A stretch of DNA of 64,000 nucleotides from Dugong dugon. Its lineage: Eukaryota; Chordata; Mammalia; Sirenia; Dugongidae. Location of the stretch: NCBI GenBank assembly GCA_030035585.1, contig CM057460.1, positions 135,268,714 to 135,332,713 on the forward strand, read 5' to 3'. The notes beneath the pieces are model-generated. The model saw nothing but the letters and a program-made list of their open reading frames with translations, searched no databases and was not told the DNA's origin. Shown piece after piece: positions 29,996 through 41,426 of the stretch (within the stretch, counting starts at the first letter, position 1; every line of letters starts with the position of its first letter). The translations under genes were made by a program, and so were the position numbers.

Positions 29996-32788
29996 TTATA
30001 ACTCTATTAGGGTTGGGCATGAATGATACCAAAAATGTAGAAATCACCGTAAACTTACACAAGCTGTTTCGGCAGGGAAAAAAATCTGGGTTTTCTGGAA
30101 CAGGCTTCAGAAAATTGAGTATATGATCATTCTCTCATTAGATACCTTAGTAATTTGCCATTAACCAGAAAGTTATAGAATCATAATAATTAGTTTTGAC
30201 ACTCTGGATGTCTAATTCCACCATTTCCAGTCTTACCCCAGTGCTTCTCAAATGCTTTCAAGTGCCACTAATGGCAGCAGGGGAGAGCCATTTCCTCTCA
30301 CTCACTCTTCAGTAAAAATTGAATGGGTGATGTTCTGCTTGTTATTGAAGACCCTGCCCACTATTCATACCTCCTCACTGGTGAGTACAAGGGAGTGTAC
30401 AGGCTGGACCTTAGCTTTAGGATCTGCGCCAAATCAGGGTCGTCACTCCTCTCTAGTCCGGCAGTGCTTTGGTCATTTTCACTGCACAAGAAAGAAATTT
30501 CAGAAGGTCAAGAGTCCCAGAGGGACTAGACAAAGGATTTCACCTGCTTTATTCCATACTGAATGCAATGTTCAAGTAATACTTAGTTATTACCCACATT
30601 GTTGTTAGTTCTTTGCCACAAAGTGGTAAACTTCCCTAGGGCCTGATTCCATGTTTAGGTGAAGACAGGATAGAAGGGGAAAAGGTGTACCTGATATCTA
30701 CAGCTGAATCTATGCAGAAAGTTCTCGCTGCAGCTCCAGTAAACGGTGATGGGGAGAGGGTCTTGATCACTTTTTATAATCACATGGGGTTTTGAAGGAC
30801 AGAGATTGTAGCTTTACGATGGAATCTATTCACTACCCCCCAGGACTCAATCCCGTTGGACTTTTGGGCAAGTACTCCCCTAGGAGATATCATTAGAACT
30901 TAACCAAAAGGACATGTCTTTCAATACACAGATTGGAAGACAAACATTCTCTAGTGCAAGCCAGTGAGAATTCTAAAAAAGCCCTGTGATATTGATATTT
31001 GTCTCCCATCAGTGTAAGCCTGCAGACATTTTACATGGAAAAGTGACGTGCTCACACCATAGATCATTTAGGAACAATGGCTGCAACATAATATTCTCTA
31101 TTCCAAAGAGGAGAATTTCACTGCCTGCCTGGCATCAGGAGAACTTCAGATCCCCTGGGGGGATTTTCCCGAAAATCCCCTATATCAACCTTCCTTTTAA
31201 AATAACATTTCTCTGTGGGAATTTTAGGTTCAGTCCCATGTCAGTAAATGGTCCCCTAATAGCCCTCCATGGCAACGTTATGACTTACCCCTAAAGAAAA
31301 TGCTGCCTTCTGAGCATGTTTTATTGAGGCTAAGTGTCAAGTCATAAAACATCAGCCCTCACATCTGAGTGCCTGTTTGCTAAAACACTATTTATTTGTA
31401 CATAAATATTTGTCTTTTCTTCGCAGGGCTATATTTGCTTGCGTATTCAACTAGACCATATGCATAAATTACAAGGATCCTAAGTGTTATATTGGGAATG
31501 TAGATTATGAGCACATTATTTTGACTGCTAGCTTTTTAAATATATTAAACAGCTTCTTGCTTTATCTAAAGAATACATACAAATACAGTTCTCATACCGA
31601 GGGTTGAAAAATAATGTAAAGCTCTACATATTTAATTAAAACATGACAGGCCACACAGCTCTTTACTGTTTTTGACACTCCATGCTGCAAAATGAATTTT
31701 TATGCATATGTGTTAGGTTTGTTCCTTGTGACAGAAGACTAGTTCCCATTTATTTGATTTCATAAAAGCATTATAGCACATTATAACTACCATGTGAATA
31801 TGTCCATTATGCACTTCAAAAGAATGCATGCTAAAATAATGAAAGATCCATAGGAAGTCATATGTGTCTGTCCATTTATTTGCTATGGTCTCTGGTCCCT
31901 GTCCCTGGATCTCTGTTTTTGTTTTCCTAATGTTTGTTATAAAACTGTCTTTAAATTACTAAAGAAAATAATCGTCTTACTTCCTGACATCCACTGATAG
32001 AGTATATATAGTTCCTGTGTAAAAATGTATGTTCTAATTGTTTTGGGTTACTTCTTGAAGCCCGCACAAAGGTGGAATTGTTGTTTCCACTCCTCATTTC
32101 ATTTTTTTCCTCCAGTGTGTCTGTAGCATGAAGTGGTTTTTCTCAGAAACATCTAGCATTGCTAAGGCACCAAGGTAGATTATGAAAACGATATGCGTAA
32201 AAAGTAGACGGAAATAATCTGTGCTGTGCTTTCATAGGGAAAGCATAAGCAGTCTTGTCAAGAGGGTGTTTGAATATATTCATCATTATGCTCTTTTCTT
32301 GTCAGGTGTTGATAACAGGCTCATTACGTTTAAGTCTGAGCTTAAACGTGGAATGTAGAATTTGAAAAGAAGGCGCTGAAAGCAATTTTAAAACTTCTTT
32401 ATGTCTCTGCTAAAAATAATTAAATGGAACAGAAGAAGAAAAGAAACCCTGTCACCTTTGTGTCAAATCGGCTTACTTGGGACTCTGACACAAAATAGAA
32501 ACCGGAAAGGAAACGCTGTTCAGTCCTTCAGAGTGAAATACATTTGGTGTTGGTTCATTCTGCACCCTGCCCAAGGATGTTGACAGAAATTGCCAGTGAG
32601 ATTCTAATGGCCCAATGTGAGCTGCATTTAGCTCTCTATGGGAGAACTATGCAAAGTCCACTTACACAAAAAGATCAGTAAATTAAAAGTAAACTGCAGA
32701 AGATTTGAATTTGATACTTTCTGACCTGAAAAATAAAATGAGAACTCTATAATAAGAAGCTGTATTACCCTTGCTGTTTACTCCCAGC
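29996..32788. other. repeat-poor interval of about 2.8 kb
   Basis: The longest stretch in the window where I can place no transposable element. AT-rich, especially 31.3-32.4 kb, with many homeodomain-type TAAT/ATTA words and A/T runs. Open frames up to 118 codons (30252-30608) have no recognisable domain. Candidate conserved non-coding DNA, based only on the absence of insertions. Confidence 0.5.
31159..31180. promoter_or_regulatory. short perfect hairpin overlapping a kappaB-like site
   Basis: Nine-base arms 'ggggatttt' and 'aaaatcccc' separated by 4 bases. The left arm with the loop reads 'gggattttcc', which fits the kappaB consensus GGGRNNYYCC. One match of this kind may be chance. Confidence 0.3.
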
Positions 32789-32798
32789 TGGTTTGGGG

Positions 32799-33003
32799 AA
32801 AGGAGCCCTGGTGGCACAGTGGGTTAAGCACTGGGCTGCTAACTGAAAGGTTGGTAATTCAAACCCATCAGCCGCTCCACAGGGAATCTGTAAAGATTTA
32901 CAGCCTTGAGAACACTATGGGGCCGTTCTACTCTGTTGTATAGGGTCTCTATGAGACAGAAGCTACTTGATGGCAATGGTTTTTTTTTTTTTTTTTGGTT
33001 GGT
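32799..33003 (+). mobile_element. AfroSINE, long form, with 10-bp target duplication
   Basis: Full-length copy from 'aaaggagccctggtggcaca' to a T(18) run. Flanking repeat 'tggtttgggg' (32789-32798 and 33004-33013). The middle segment is partly retained ('atctgtaaagatttacagcc'). Confidence 0.94.
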
Positions 33004-33169
33004 TGGTTTGGGGGAGAAAATGATAATTGTGCTCATCAAACCGTCTCACAACTGGAACCCAGGAAATAGAAATCATCTGAATATTAAAAATATGTCTAAA
33101 GAAGTGACTGTACATCAAATATAATAATATGCTGCCAAAGGCAAAATTATAAAGACAGACACAGATGAG

Positions 33170-33360
33170 TGTTTATCAAAATTGAGGTGGGGAAAGGGTT
33201 GACTACAAAGGATGATGGAACCATTTTGTATCTTGATTGTGGTGGTGGTTACAGGCTCCGCACTTGTCAAAATACACAAAAAGAGTGAATTTCACTGCAT
33301 GCAAACTAAATATACGTATAAAAAAATCACTATAACCAAAAGTAATTTTAGGTTAAATTT
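33170..33360 (+). mobile_element. L1M 3' UTR fragment
   Basis: 'ggaaccattttgtatcttga', 'gtggtggtggttacaggctc' and 'cacaaaaagagtgaatttca' follow the L1M 3' UTR in order. Diverged and fragmentary. Confidence 0.68.
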
Positions 33361-33499
33361 AAGGGGTAGGAGTTCATGGCTACTTCTTTGTTTAATCTCT
33401 TGACACGCTTACTGATTCAAGGCAAGTAGAGGCAAGAGAGACCATCAGAGGGAAACTACGCCTCGAAGTTTGTTTGTTCTGCGTTCTCAGTAGAACTAA

Positions 33500-33770
33500 C
33501 TTTTAATTTTTAAGAAAGTTAAAATATTTTAAAATGTAAAAAATGTAGGGAAAGGAATACAACAAACACTAGAATAGTCAACACCCGGAATTAACAAATG
33601 TTAGCGTTTTGTCATTTATTGTATCAGATTTTTGTATGTACTAAAATAGAACCGTGTAGACAAACATGAAGTCTCCTATATTCTCCTGTCCTATCTCATT
33701 CTACTACCTCCAAAAATGATTTTGAAAAACAATAGAGTAGGCAAAAAGATGGGGAGGAAATTACGAATGC
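33500..33770 (-). mobile_element. old L1 3' UTR fragment
   Basis: Complement of the L1M-type 3' UTR: 'aggaatacaacaaacactag', 'caacacccggaattaacaaa' and the cysteine-free tail region. Diverged. Confidence 0.55.
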
Positions 33771-33781
33771 TTTCTTCAGTA

Positions 33782-33942
33782 GGGAGGCCTGGTGGTACAG
33801 TGGTTAAGAGCTCGGCTGCTAACCTAAAGGTTGGTAGTTTGAATCCACCAGCCGCTGCTTGGAAACACTGTGGGGCAGTTCTACTCTGTCCTACCAGGTC
33901 ACTATGAGTTGGAATTGACTTGATGGCAACGGGTTTAAGTGT
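33782..33942 (+). mobile_element. AfroSINE, short form
   Basis: Near-consensus copy with B box 'ggtagtttgaatccacca'. Target duplication 'tttcttcagta' (33771-33781) and 'tttcttcacta' (33943-33953), 10 of 11 matching. Confidence 0.95.
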
Positions 33943-33953
33943 TTTCTTCACTA

Positions 33954-34740
33954 AATGGAATGAGTTAGTCACGTTTATCACATAATCACTGGGTGCGTAA
34001 CTTCACAGCGGGTGCCCTTGGGAAGGCAGTATTAACACACGTTAACATACAGCAGACACATAAATACAAGGTGACTAGATGGGTACATAGCGTTAAATGC
34101 AGCCCTGGGGATTTGCACATTTCCTCTGAATGACTCCAGTGGATGGAGTTAGTAAAACCTGGGCGGCCATTACCAACATCCAGTTTTTCCAACTTTCTCA
34201 TCCACTTCCACAACAACTTTCACAATAGAGTCAACCCAGTCTAGAAGTAAATAACAAGACACAACAGGTCTGTACTTAACAGGGTTAATGAAGTTTTGAG
34301 CTCTAAAGAGTATTAAACCAAAAAGACCACAAGAGAAAACAAATTTTGTGCTAGTGCTGAATCTGCCATTTAATTTAAAAGAAAATAACCGTAGATGGCT
34401 TTTCAAATTGCAAAAACTGCCTGAGCTGTCCAAATTTCCCCCACTCCCTTTCTACTGTGTGCCTGTCTCTGACAAGAAAATTGCTAGTCTTAATCCGAAA
34501 TAAAGTACTTACCAAACAGAGATGTGTCATATTTGTGATCTGCCCTCAGTTACAGGAATAACTTGCTTGAAGCATTGAGAAAATCACTCAAAATTGCTTT
34601 CTTGAATGTTCTATGGAATTATCAGAGTCCCAGAGTAGCATATTAACCTAACTTGTTTTATATGACTCTATTTGTATAAGCCCTGGGTGATGTGACTACA
34701 TGAGACTGATGTCATGTTGCCATCAGCTCTGTGAACTACT
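33954..34740. other. no recognised feature
   Basis: Single-copy-looking DNA. Two overlapping minus-strand frames (76 and 87 codons) show no known domain. Confidence 0.45.
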
Positions 34741-35118
34741 AGATTCCCTCTAGACCATCAAGAACAATAATTGTTTCTTCAAGTCCAAATTCTTTACAGT
34801 GGCATTTGAGTCCCTTTACAACTTGACTCCAATCTGGGTCTCCCAACTGTTTTTCACAACTTTCAAAAAGAGCCTTTTGTCCAGCCAAATTTGCCCGCAT
34901 GAAGTGCGTCACCAGCACGCCACTCCTTGGTCTTCTCTTCTCTCTCCACACTCACTCTCGTGGTGACTTCAGCCAGTCCTTGTGGCTTTAAATGCCATCC
35001 GTATGTCTGTAACTCACCAAATTATATCTCTGGCCTATACCTCTCTCCTGCAACTCCAGATGCATGTACCCAGCCTCCTAATTGACATCTGCAGGTGGAT
35101 GCCCAGTGCCTCATTACT
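34741..35118 (+). repeat. L2-like LINE fragment
   Basis: 'tcaagtccaaattctttaca', 'gtggcatttgagtcccttta', then 'gtggctttaaatgccatccg' and 'cctaattgacatctgcag' match L2-type sense text. The two halves may come from different old elements. Confidence 0.62.
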
Positions 35119-35277
35119 TGAGGTGTAAACTTCAGATCCACACCATTGCTTTGCCTGGGAGCTTGTTAGAAATGCAGAATCTCGGGCCACGTCTCAGAAT
35201 GACTGAATCAGAATCTGCATTATAACAAGATCCCCAGATTCACATGCACATTAAAGTTTGAGAAGCACTGGTCTATA
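35119..35277 (+). mobile_element. MER20-type hAT DNA transposon fossil
   Basis: Core 'gagcttgttagaaatgcaga', 'atcagaatctgcatt' and terminal 'agtttgagaagcactggt' fit MER20, a non-autonomous hAT-Charlie element of eutherians. MER20 copies have been reported to act as endometrial enhancers in other mammals; nothing here tests that for this copy. Confidence 0.8.
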
Positions 35278-36240
35278 GCATGACTGGGGATTTAGCACAT
35301 TATTCCCTTATGATGTTATTTATTTCAGGCAGCTATTTGACCAGATTATCAACCCCGTGTGGTCAGAGACCATGACTCATTTATCTTTATACTTCCAACA
35401 CCTAGCAGAGGAGACACTAAATACATTAGATACACAACGTGTTCAATTACACTAAAATGCAAATGGGCAATTTTGCAAAAAAGCCTATTGCGTTTCGGCT
35501 TGGGATGGAGGAAAGCTGGCTAACTCAGGTTGCCAGCTGTTCAAGGACAAAGGCCTCATTACCTAGCAATGTGGCTTCAGAAGCTTGCACGTGGCACTTT
35601 GTGACTGGTTCTAGGAGGAGTTGTATTGTTTTAGGATGGAATTAAGTAATGTTTTTGCAAGAAGTTACCACTTAATGATGCTACAACAATCTCACCCTTT
35701 CTCTAGTTTATTCAAAATTTGAATTTGTCCAAGGAGCCAATTAGAGTCGCTGCCCCATTTGTCCTGCTCTAACCTGGACATCTATACAATAATTGGAGCA
35801 TATCTAATGCTTTTCATTAAAATATGTGTTTACCAAGAGTCGGCCTGGCCATCAGCGGATCACCCTGGGCCTGTGTTTTTCAACAGAACAGATGAACGTT
35901 CACGTTTCACTCTGAGCTATGGCATTTTCTATTCAATTTCCCAGTTTTGTTCCTGTATCTGATACTCATTTAAGAGGATTTCAGAGGACCCACAGGATTT
36001 GTGAAAATCAATGGGCAGTAAATTTGCCTCTCAGACAACCTCAGAATGGCCCTCATTTACATCAGGAATTGAAGCAGGGGAATGGAAACAGTAGCGATGG
36101 GACTGCTATGGTCTGGCAAACTCAGAAGGTGGGGCTTCCGGCCTCCATGCACTGGGGCAGAGTCAAAATCACTTAGTGATGTGATACTCTGAGGAGGAAA
36201 GCTGGCTCTGAAACTGAACTTCTATTTAAATGAATACCAG
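35278..36240. other. repeat-poor stretch with enhancer-like word content
   Basis: No assignable repeat after 35440. The core 35720-36060 has several TAAT-type words ('gccaattagagtc', 'tctaatgcttttcattaaaa') in otherwise balanced sequence, as often seen in conserved non-coding DNA. The 85-codon frame here has no recognisable domain. Confidence 0.4.
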
Positions 36241-36369
36241 CATCAGTATTTTTTTTTTTTTAAGTGTATTTTGGGTGCTACTGCTTATTGTCCATACAAA
36301 TAAGGCTTCAGGTGAAACATCATTCCCTATTTTCCAATTTGTCTTGAATGTACATCACTTATATTTTAC

Positions 36370-36540
36370 TTTAGGGCAGAGTTTTCCAATGTGCCTGATG
36401 ATAAGAATCACCTGGGGATCTTGTTAAACACTTGCATTCCAACACTTGCATTCCTGAGACCCACCCTAGACCTAATTAGGATTTCCCGGGATGACCCATG
36501 AATGAACATTTAAAATCAACTGTACAGGTGATTCTTCATA
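36370..36540 (+). mobile_element. MER20-like hAT fossil
   Basis: 'gataagaatcacctgggga', 'tcttgttaaacacttgcatt' and 'cctgagacccaccctagacc' follow the MER20/MER5 pattern. A 14-bp tandem duplication ('cacttgcattcc', at 36429 and 36443) is internal. Confidence 0.68.
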
Positions 36541-36624
36541 AAAATCATCTCCTAGTAAGTGTTTATTACTAAAAGCATTTTTTTTTAATGAGGCAAATTT
36601 GAAAAGCCCCTCTGTTCCTATTCA

Positions 36625-36800
36625 TTCACCTATTCAAGAATTTTTCACGTAATTTCTGTGTCCCAGGCCCTGTGCTAAGCCCGGGAGAGACAAAGATGAA
36701 TAAGACCCAACCCTGCCTTCAAGGAGATCAAATCACAAGGAGGGCAGAAAACTAATAAAACACACACAGCACAGTGTGGTGAGGGCCATGTTAAAATGGC
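36625..36800 (-). repeat. ancient mammalian repeat, L2-like, uncertain
   Basis: 'cccaggccctgtgctaagcc' and the following 'ccaaccctgccttcaaggag' belong to an old and frequent mammalian repeat pattern. I cannot fix its family. Confidence 0.45.
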
Positions 36801-36964
36801 ACAAATCAAACCCTACAGTTTTATGTCTCTGTTTGAAAGAAATAATAATCCTATAAATTTAAAAATATAGCCAAAATAAAACTCTCATGGAATAAGCATG
36901 CCTACCATTCCACATTAAAATGGGATTCTATTTTTTATGGTGAAGCCAAAAGAGGAGTTCATGT

Positions 36965-37025
36965 GTTTGAAGCTTGGCCAGCACCTGGCACAATACTGGC
37001 GTTGAATAAATGCGTATTGAACAAA
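36965..37025 (+). repeat. L2-type 3' end
   Basis: 'cagcacctggcacaatactg' and 'gaataaatgcgtattgaac' match the L2 terminal motif. Confidence 0.65.
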
Positions 37026-37280
37026 ATGAATAAGAATGCTTCCAAAATTATCCAATAAAAGCAGACCAAAGGGATTCCTCTAATCCAGCCATAAGTGAAT
37101 TGAACTGGCAGGGCCTCAGGAAGTCGCTTGAGAGGGTTCTGAAACTTCAGTCTCTTTCTCTGTGTTCCACCACAATCTGAGACGTTGGTTGCCCTGGAAT
37201 GAAGCATTATGTCATTCCCATGAGCCTCTTTGTTCTGTTACCATCAGCATGGCCAAAAGAAGTTGCCCTTACTCAGACAA

Positions 37281-37355
37281 TTTTTCGTCTTTCTTCTTCT
37301 CCTTCCTCCTCTTGTCTCCTCCTCCTTCTCCTCCTCCTTTTTTTTTTTTTTTTTT
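37281..37355 (+). repeat. pyrimidine tract (TTC/CTC-rich) ending in T run
   Basis: About 75 bases of uninterrupted pyrimidine except one G, ending in about 18 T. Mirror-symmetric pyrimidine tracts can form triplex DNA. The hydrophobic 67-77 codon frames across it are compositional. Confidence 0.85.
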
Positions 37356-38082
37356 GCTATTGCATTTTCATGCAAATGCTAACTATTTCATATGACTGCT
37401 AACTGTTTAATATGACTGTTATTCTTTCCACACAGGGAATGATGTTTAATATTGGGTTTTCTACCAGGGGAATTTACCTTACTAAATACAGCCAGTGCCA
37501 CATATTTTTAGGCCTAGATTTAGTTTTCCTAGAAAAAGTTTCTAATCTGCTCTGGAGGGACTTCAGTTTGAAAAGTCTTCATGATAAAAATAAATACATA
37601 AATAATAAAACAAATAAATCTAATGCTAGTTTCTCTGCTATCTACATTCTCATTTGAAGAACCCCATTTGAAGCACAAATGAGCACAAAAATATTTGTGT
37701 CCTGTCTTATTCTCCCTGTTTTTCTAAATAACTATATTCTAAATGTCGTAATTATAGACAGAAAGCAATTAAAGAGAACACAAGAGACCCATGTCCAGCT
37801 TTCTAGAAGCTGAAATGTAGGTAGAGAGCTGTTCTCTCATTAAAGGCCTCTTCCCATATTTGAAGGAATCTGGCTCCATTACTCATGAACTTCATAAACA
37901 GGAGTATTCATATAAAAATTGTATCTGAGGTCTCTGGGAAATCATGATAAAATTACTATAGTCAGAGTCATGGAGGACTGTGTCTACATGGTAGCCATAT
38001 TGCCATCAGGCCAATCAGCCATCTTATGTCTGATGGTTCAGGGTTGCCCTGAAGCAACCAGACCTCCCAACAGGAAGACTTG
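37356..38082. other. no recognised feature
   Basis: AT-rich sequence with no assignable repeat or coding signal. Confidence 0.45.
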
Positions 38083-38240
38083 TTGTTAGGTGCTGTCAAG
38101 TCCATCCGGACTCATAGCAATCCCATATGACAGAACGAAAGCAGATCACCAGATCTTTCTCCCGCAGAGCCACTGGGTGAGTTCATACCGCCAGGGTTTT
38201 GGTTAGCAGCCGAGTGCTTAACTGTCTGTACCACTAGTGT
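38083..38240 (-). mobile_element. AfroSINE, diverged, variant B-like
   Basis: Reversed: 'tgttgttaggtgctgtcaag' opens with an RTE-style 3' end, followed by 'gcagatcaccagatctttct' (variant-B type), 'ggttagcagccgagtgctta' and a decayed head. More diverged than most copies here. Confidence 0.82.
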
Positions 38241-38369
38241 TACTTACAGAAGTCTAACAGTCGGGGGGGAAAGAAGTGTTCCCCCAGGCTGTGTGGCCAT
38301 CATGTTTGTTCCTGTTATCTTTATCAAAGAAAACCAAAATCATAATAAAAAATCTTCAGAGGATGGAAT

Positions 38370-38450
38370 GATATTAATAATACTGATGGTGATGACTGTG
38401 ACCTGGCACTGTGCTAAGTGCTATAAACACATTATATCAAGAAAGCTCAC
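38370..38450 (-). repeat. MIR fragment
   Basis: 'ctggcactgtgctaagtgct' with 'ataaacacattatatca' matches the reversed MIR 3' region. Short and old. Confidence 0.55.
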
Positions 38451-38454
38451 AGAC

Positions 38455-38690
38455 CTGACGTAGTGCAAAAGAAACAAGACACAAAAGAACACATGCCGTA
38501 TGACTCCATTTACAGAAAGTTCTAGAACAGGCAAAACTAACCTATGGTGATAAAAATCAAATCGGTGATTGCCTGGGAGTGGGTGGGGCAGAACTGCACA
38601 GGGGCTTAAGGGAGCTTTCTGGGGGGAGGAAAATGTTCCATATCTTGGTTGGGGTGAGTAGTTGCACATGGTATACTTTGGGAGACCTAA
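38455..38690 (+). mobile_element. L1M 3' UTR fragment
   Basis: 'gtatgactccatttacagaa', 'tctagaacaggcaaaactaa', 'gtgattgcctgggagtgggt' and 'gaaaatgttccatatcttgg' follow the L1M 3' UTR in order. Confidence 0.75.
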
Positions 38691-38756
38691 GTATCCTTGG
38701 TATCAGTGATTTTTCTGCCCTAAAGAGGTCAGGGCCGTGGACCATGCTTCTTACAA

Positions 38757-38935
38757 GAGTGGTTCTCAACCCTTCTTTTTTTGGCATGAGACCTACCTGG
38801 GAATGCTTGCTTCAAATTCAGATTTCTGGTCTCTTCTCAGCATAACTAAACAGAACTTTGGAAATGGGGCCCTGACATCTACACTTTAAGCCATCACCCA
38901 AGCTGCTTCTGAAGCAGAAATTCAAGGTGCATACT
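38757..38935 (+). mobile_element. MER20-like hAT fossil
   Basis: Starts 'agtggttctcaacccttctt' and continues 'gacctacctgggaatgcttg', with the 'gaagcagaa' region near the end. A diverged non-autonomous hAT element. Confidence 0.62.
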
Positions 38936-40339
38936 ACCAAGCTTAAATTGGTCAGGCTTCCTGCCTTCACTGGTTACAGTGAGGACCAGATGTGTCTGTA
39001 GATGGTTCTACAGAAATCCATCCCTGCTCCTAGAAGAATCATTCAGACCACATGAGAGTAGTAAGTGATGGCATTTTGGTGTTTGAAGGAAAGTATTTTA
39101 TCTAAAAGAAAACTGACATGCGTGGAAGTGACCAGTAATTTCTAGGCCTTTATCTCAGCAGTGCCCCCAGCACTTCATTTCATTATTAGTCCTCTTTTCA
39201 TGCCCTGGTGATGCTTTTTGTTTACCTGGGGAAACTGGTTTTTAATTGATTTTTTAATAAAGGTATTTCTTGCTCTCTTTCACTCTGATTAAGAACTATA
39301 GCATGATCTCATCAGGCCTGGACAAGTATTGATGGGCTGGGGTATCATGGGGCTAATAAAAAGTGTTAGCCAGTATTTTTCAGTGACACATAAAAACTCC
39401 CTCATGAGAGATACAGGAGGCAGAGCATAATATAAATGCCATTCTAGAAACAGTGGTGTTAGGGTGTATACGGCCAGACATTAGTGATCTCATTAATGCA
39501 CTAAGACAGGCCTCCCCCAGGGATAAAGTGGTGGTGAGTGGACACTGGGCGTCAGAAGGAATGCAAAGGAGAAGCCAATGCACAACAAAGAAAGCCCTGT
39601 AGCTCTAGCTCTAGCTCTAGGTTTATCTAGGTATGCTGCAGCAATCTAATAAAATGTTTCAGCTGAGTAGTAAGAGGACCTTAATTCAGCTCTTCATTTA
39701 CCCGTCTTCACCTATTCTCTTCTCCAAAACACTATTTAAAATATTTCAGAAGGATGAGGCCTTGGAAGCCAGAAGTGCTTTTGAATTTCTCTTCTTTCAT
39801 TCATTAAATCTTTAAAGTCAATGTGATTCTCTGTACTTCTTGGATTACTGAGGGGAAGAAGGGCTGAAGGTCTGTGAGAGAAATGGTTGAGGGCATTCCC
39901 AGCTGTTGCTTTTGTATTTCATTTCATTAACAAGTATTTGGTGCAGAGAAAAGAAAATGGCCCAGTGTTAGCACAAAGAGGCCCAGCTGTGCCATGAAAT
40001 GAGCATCCAGGAAACCCTACTAGACCAAAGGGCAGGAGAGATTAGAAAGCTTTTTACCAGACTGAAAATGTGGTTATTCTGTGATATCATGTGCTCAGTA
40101 ACTCTTCTAGGGCCACAGGAAATAGAAAATGTTTCAGCCCATCCATTTCCCCTCCAGGAAGAGATTGGTCAAAGGACACAAACTACATAAAGAAGGAAAC
40201 ACACGTACATGCACACTTGCACAACCCTCAGATTTAAAAGATGCAAGAATTTAATAACCCTACCGAAGAGTACATTTTGAAAGTTATTTTTATTGTTTTA
40301 TATGTTTGAAATCAACTAAGAAAAACTACTTTAAAGACA
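38936..40339. other. no recognised feature apart from a CTCTAG run
   Basis: About 1.4 kb of mixed single-copy-looking sequence. A short hexanucleotide array (AGCTCT, about four units) lies at 39600-39620. No coding signal above 67 codons. Confidence 0.45.
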
Positions 40340-40479
40340 ACAGAACATAATTTCCTTTTTGTAATTTGTCTCTACTTTTTCATTGTCCATTGACTTCATT
40401 ACTTGCAGTGAATTCTTTGTTTAACAGGTAGGGACAGTCGCCGGTGGAATTTGAATTATTACCATTAATGTAATTCCAT

Positions 40480-40690
40480 TTGTACCTACAGGCTGTTAAG
40501 GCCTATGAAAATTCATGATGTTTGTGTGTGTGAGTGTGTGTGCTTTCCTGCAAAATTGGGATCATACTATAACTCATACTAAGGAGTAGGAATTGTATTC
40601 TATGTATAATCAGTTGCATGTTGTGAGATCCTACCTATGGTATCACCTCATTCACTCCTTCACTTAACAATTATTATGATGTGCATCCTC
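40480..40690 (-). mobile_element. possible old L1 3' UTR fragment
   Basis: 'gcaaaattgggatcatacta' and 'tcacttaacaattattatga' resemble the antisense L1M 3' UTR, separated by a short TG run (40524-40541). Confidence 0.45.
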
Positions 40691-40899
40691 CTCATGTTTC
40701 AATTTCCCACTGACACGTGACTCATTTGGGGTTTTGATGTTGTTGTTGCAATCAGAGGCCCAGAAACAGCTGTAAGAATAACTTCCAAATGGAAAAGTAC
40801 AAAATGAGAATGACTCAGGGTCCCAGATAATGAACAATCTGTAAGTATAAGAAAGCCATGAACAAACCTTGATTTATTTTCTCCCTTTCCTGTGACCTT

Positions 40900-41290
40900 A
40901 ATATTAAAAACAGCTTTTGCTTTCACAAAGTACATATTTGCTGAACAAATTTAGAAAACACAAATAGCAAATGAGAAATAAAATAGAGAATATAAAGTAC
41001 CCATAGTCCCATCACCTCCCTCCAGAGATAATTGCTATTAACACCCTTTTGGTGCCACCTTCCTGTCCCTTACCTGTACACTTACTATATAGTAAGTGTT
41101 GAATTTTGCAAAAAATGAGATCAAAGTGTATACACAGTTTTGGAACCTTCTTATTTATTTACTATGTCCTGAGCACCATTCCCTTTGATGCCTTTTGAAC
41201 GCAGATGGCACCTGAGGCATTGCCCTTTTTCTACTCTATGTAAGTGACCACGAGTCTTTGGTTCTCGGTAGTCTATCACTACTCTTTTCT
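40900..41290 (-). mobile_element. old L1 3' UTR fragment
   Basis: 'aagtacccatagtcccatca', 'gagataattgctattaacac' and 'tgagcaccattccctttgat' match the antisense L1M 3' UTR in order. It may join with 40480-40690. Confidence 0.6.
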
Positions 41291-41372
41291 GGGTATGTTT
41301 TTCCTGTGTTAGATGATAATATAGTAATAGTTAACATTTATTGTGCATTTATTATGTACTAGCAACTTATTA

Positions 41373-41426
41373 TATAGATAGGTAGGTAGAGAGGTAGACA
41401 GATAGGTAGGTAGGTAGATAGATAGC
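41373..41426 (+). repeat. TAGG/TAGA tetranucleotide microsatellite
   Basis: About 13 tetranucleotide units of TAGG and TAGA with two interruptions, directly beside the 3' end of an RTE-derived insertion. Likely length-variable between individuals. Confidence 0.9.

Noticed and set aside
31390-31440. Possible splice acceptor (pyrimidine-rich tract then 'cgcag') opening an exon
   Set aside because: No open frame of note and no matching donor nearby. Single acceptor-like motifs are common.
39600-39620. Telomere-like array
   Set aside because: The unit is AGCTCT with about four copies and not the vertebrate TTAGGG unit.
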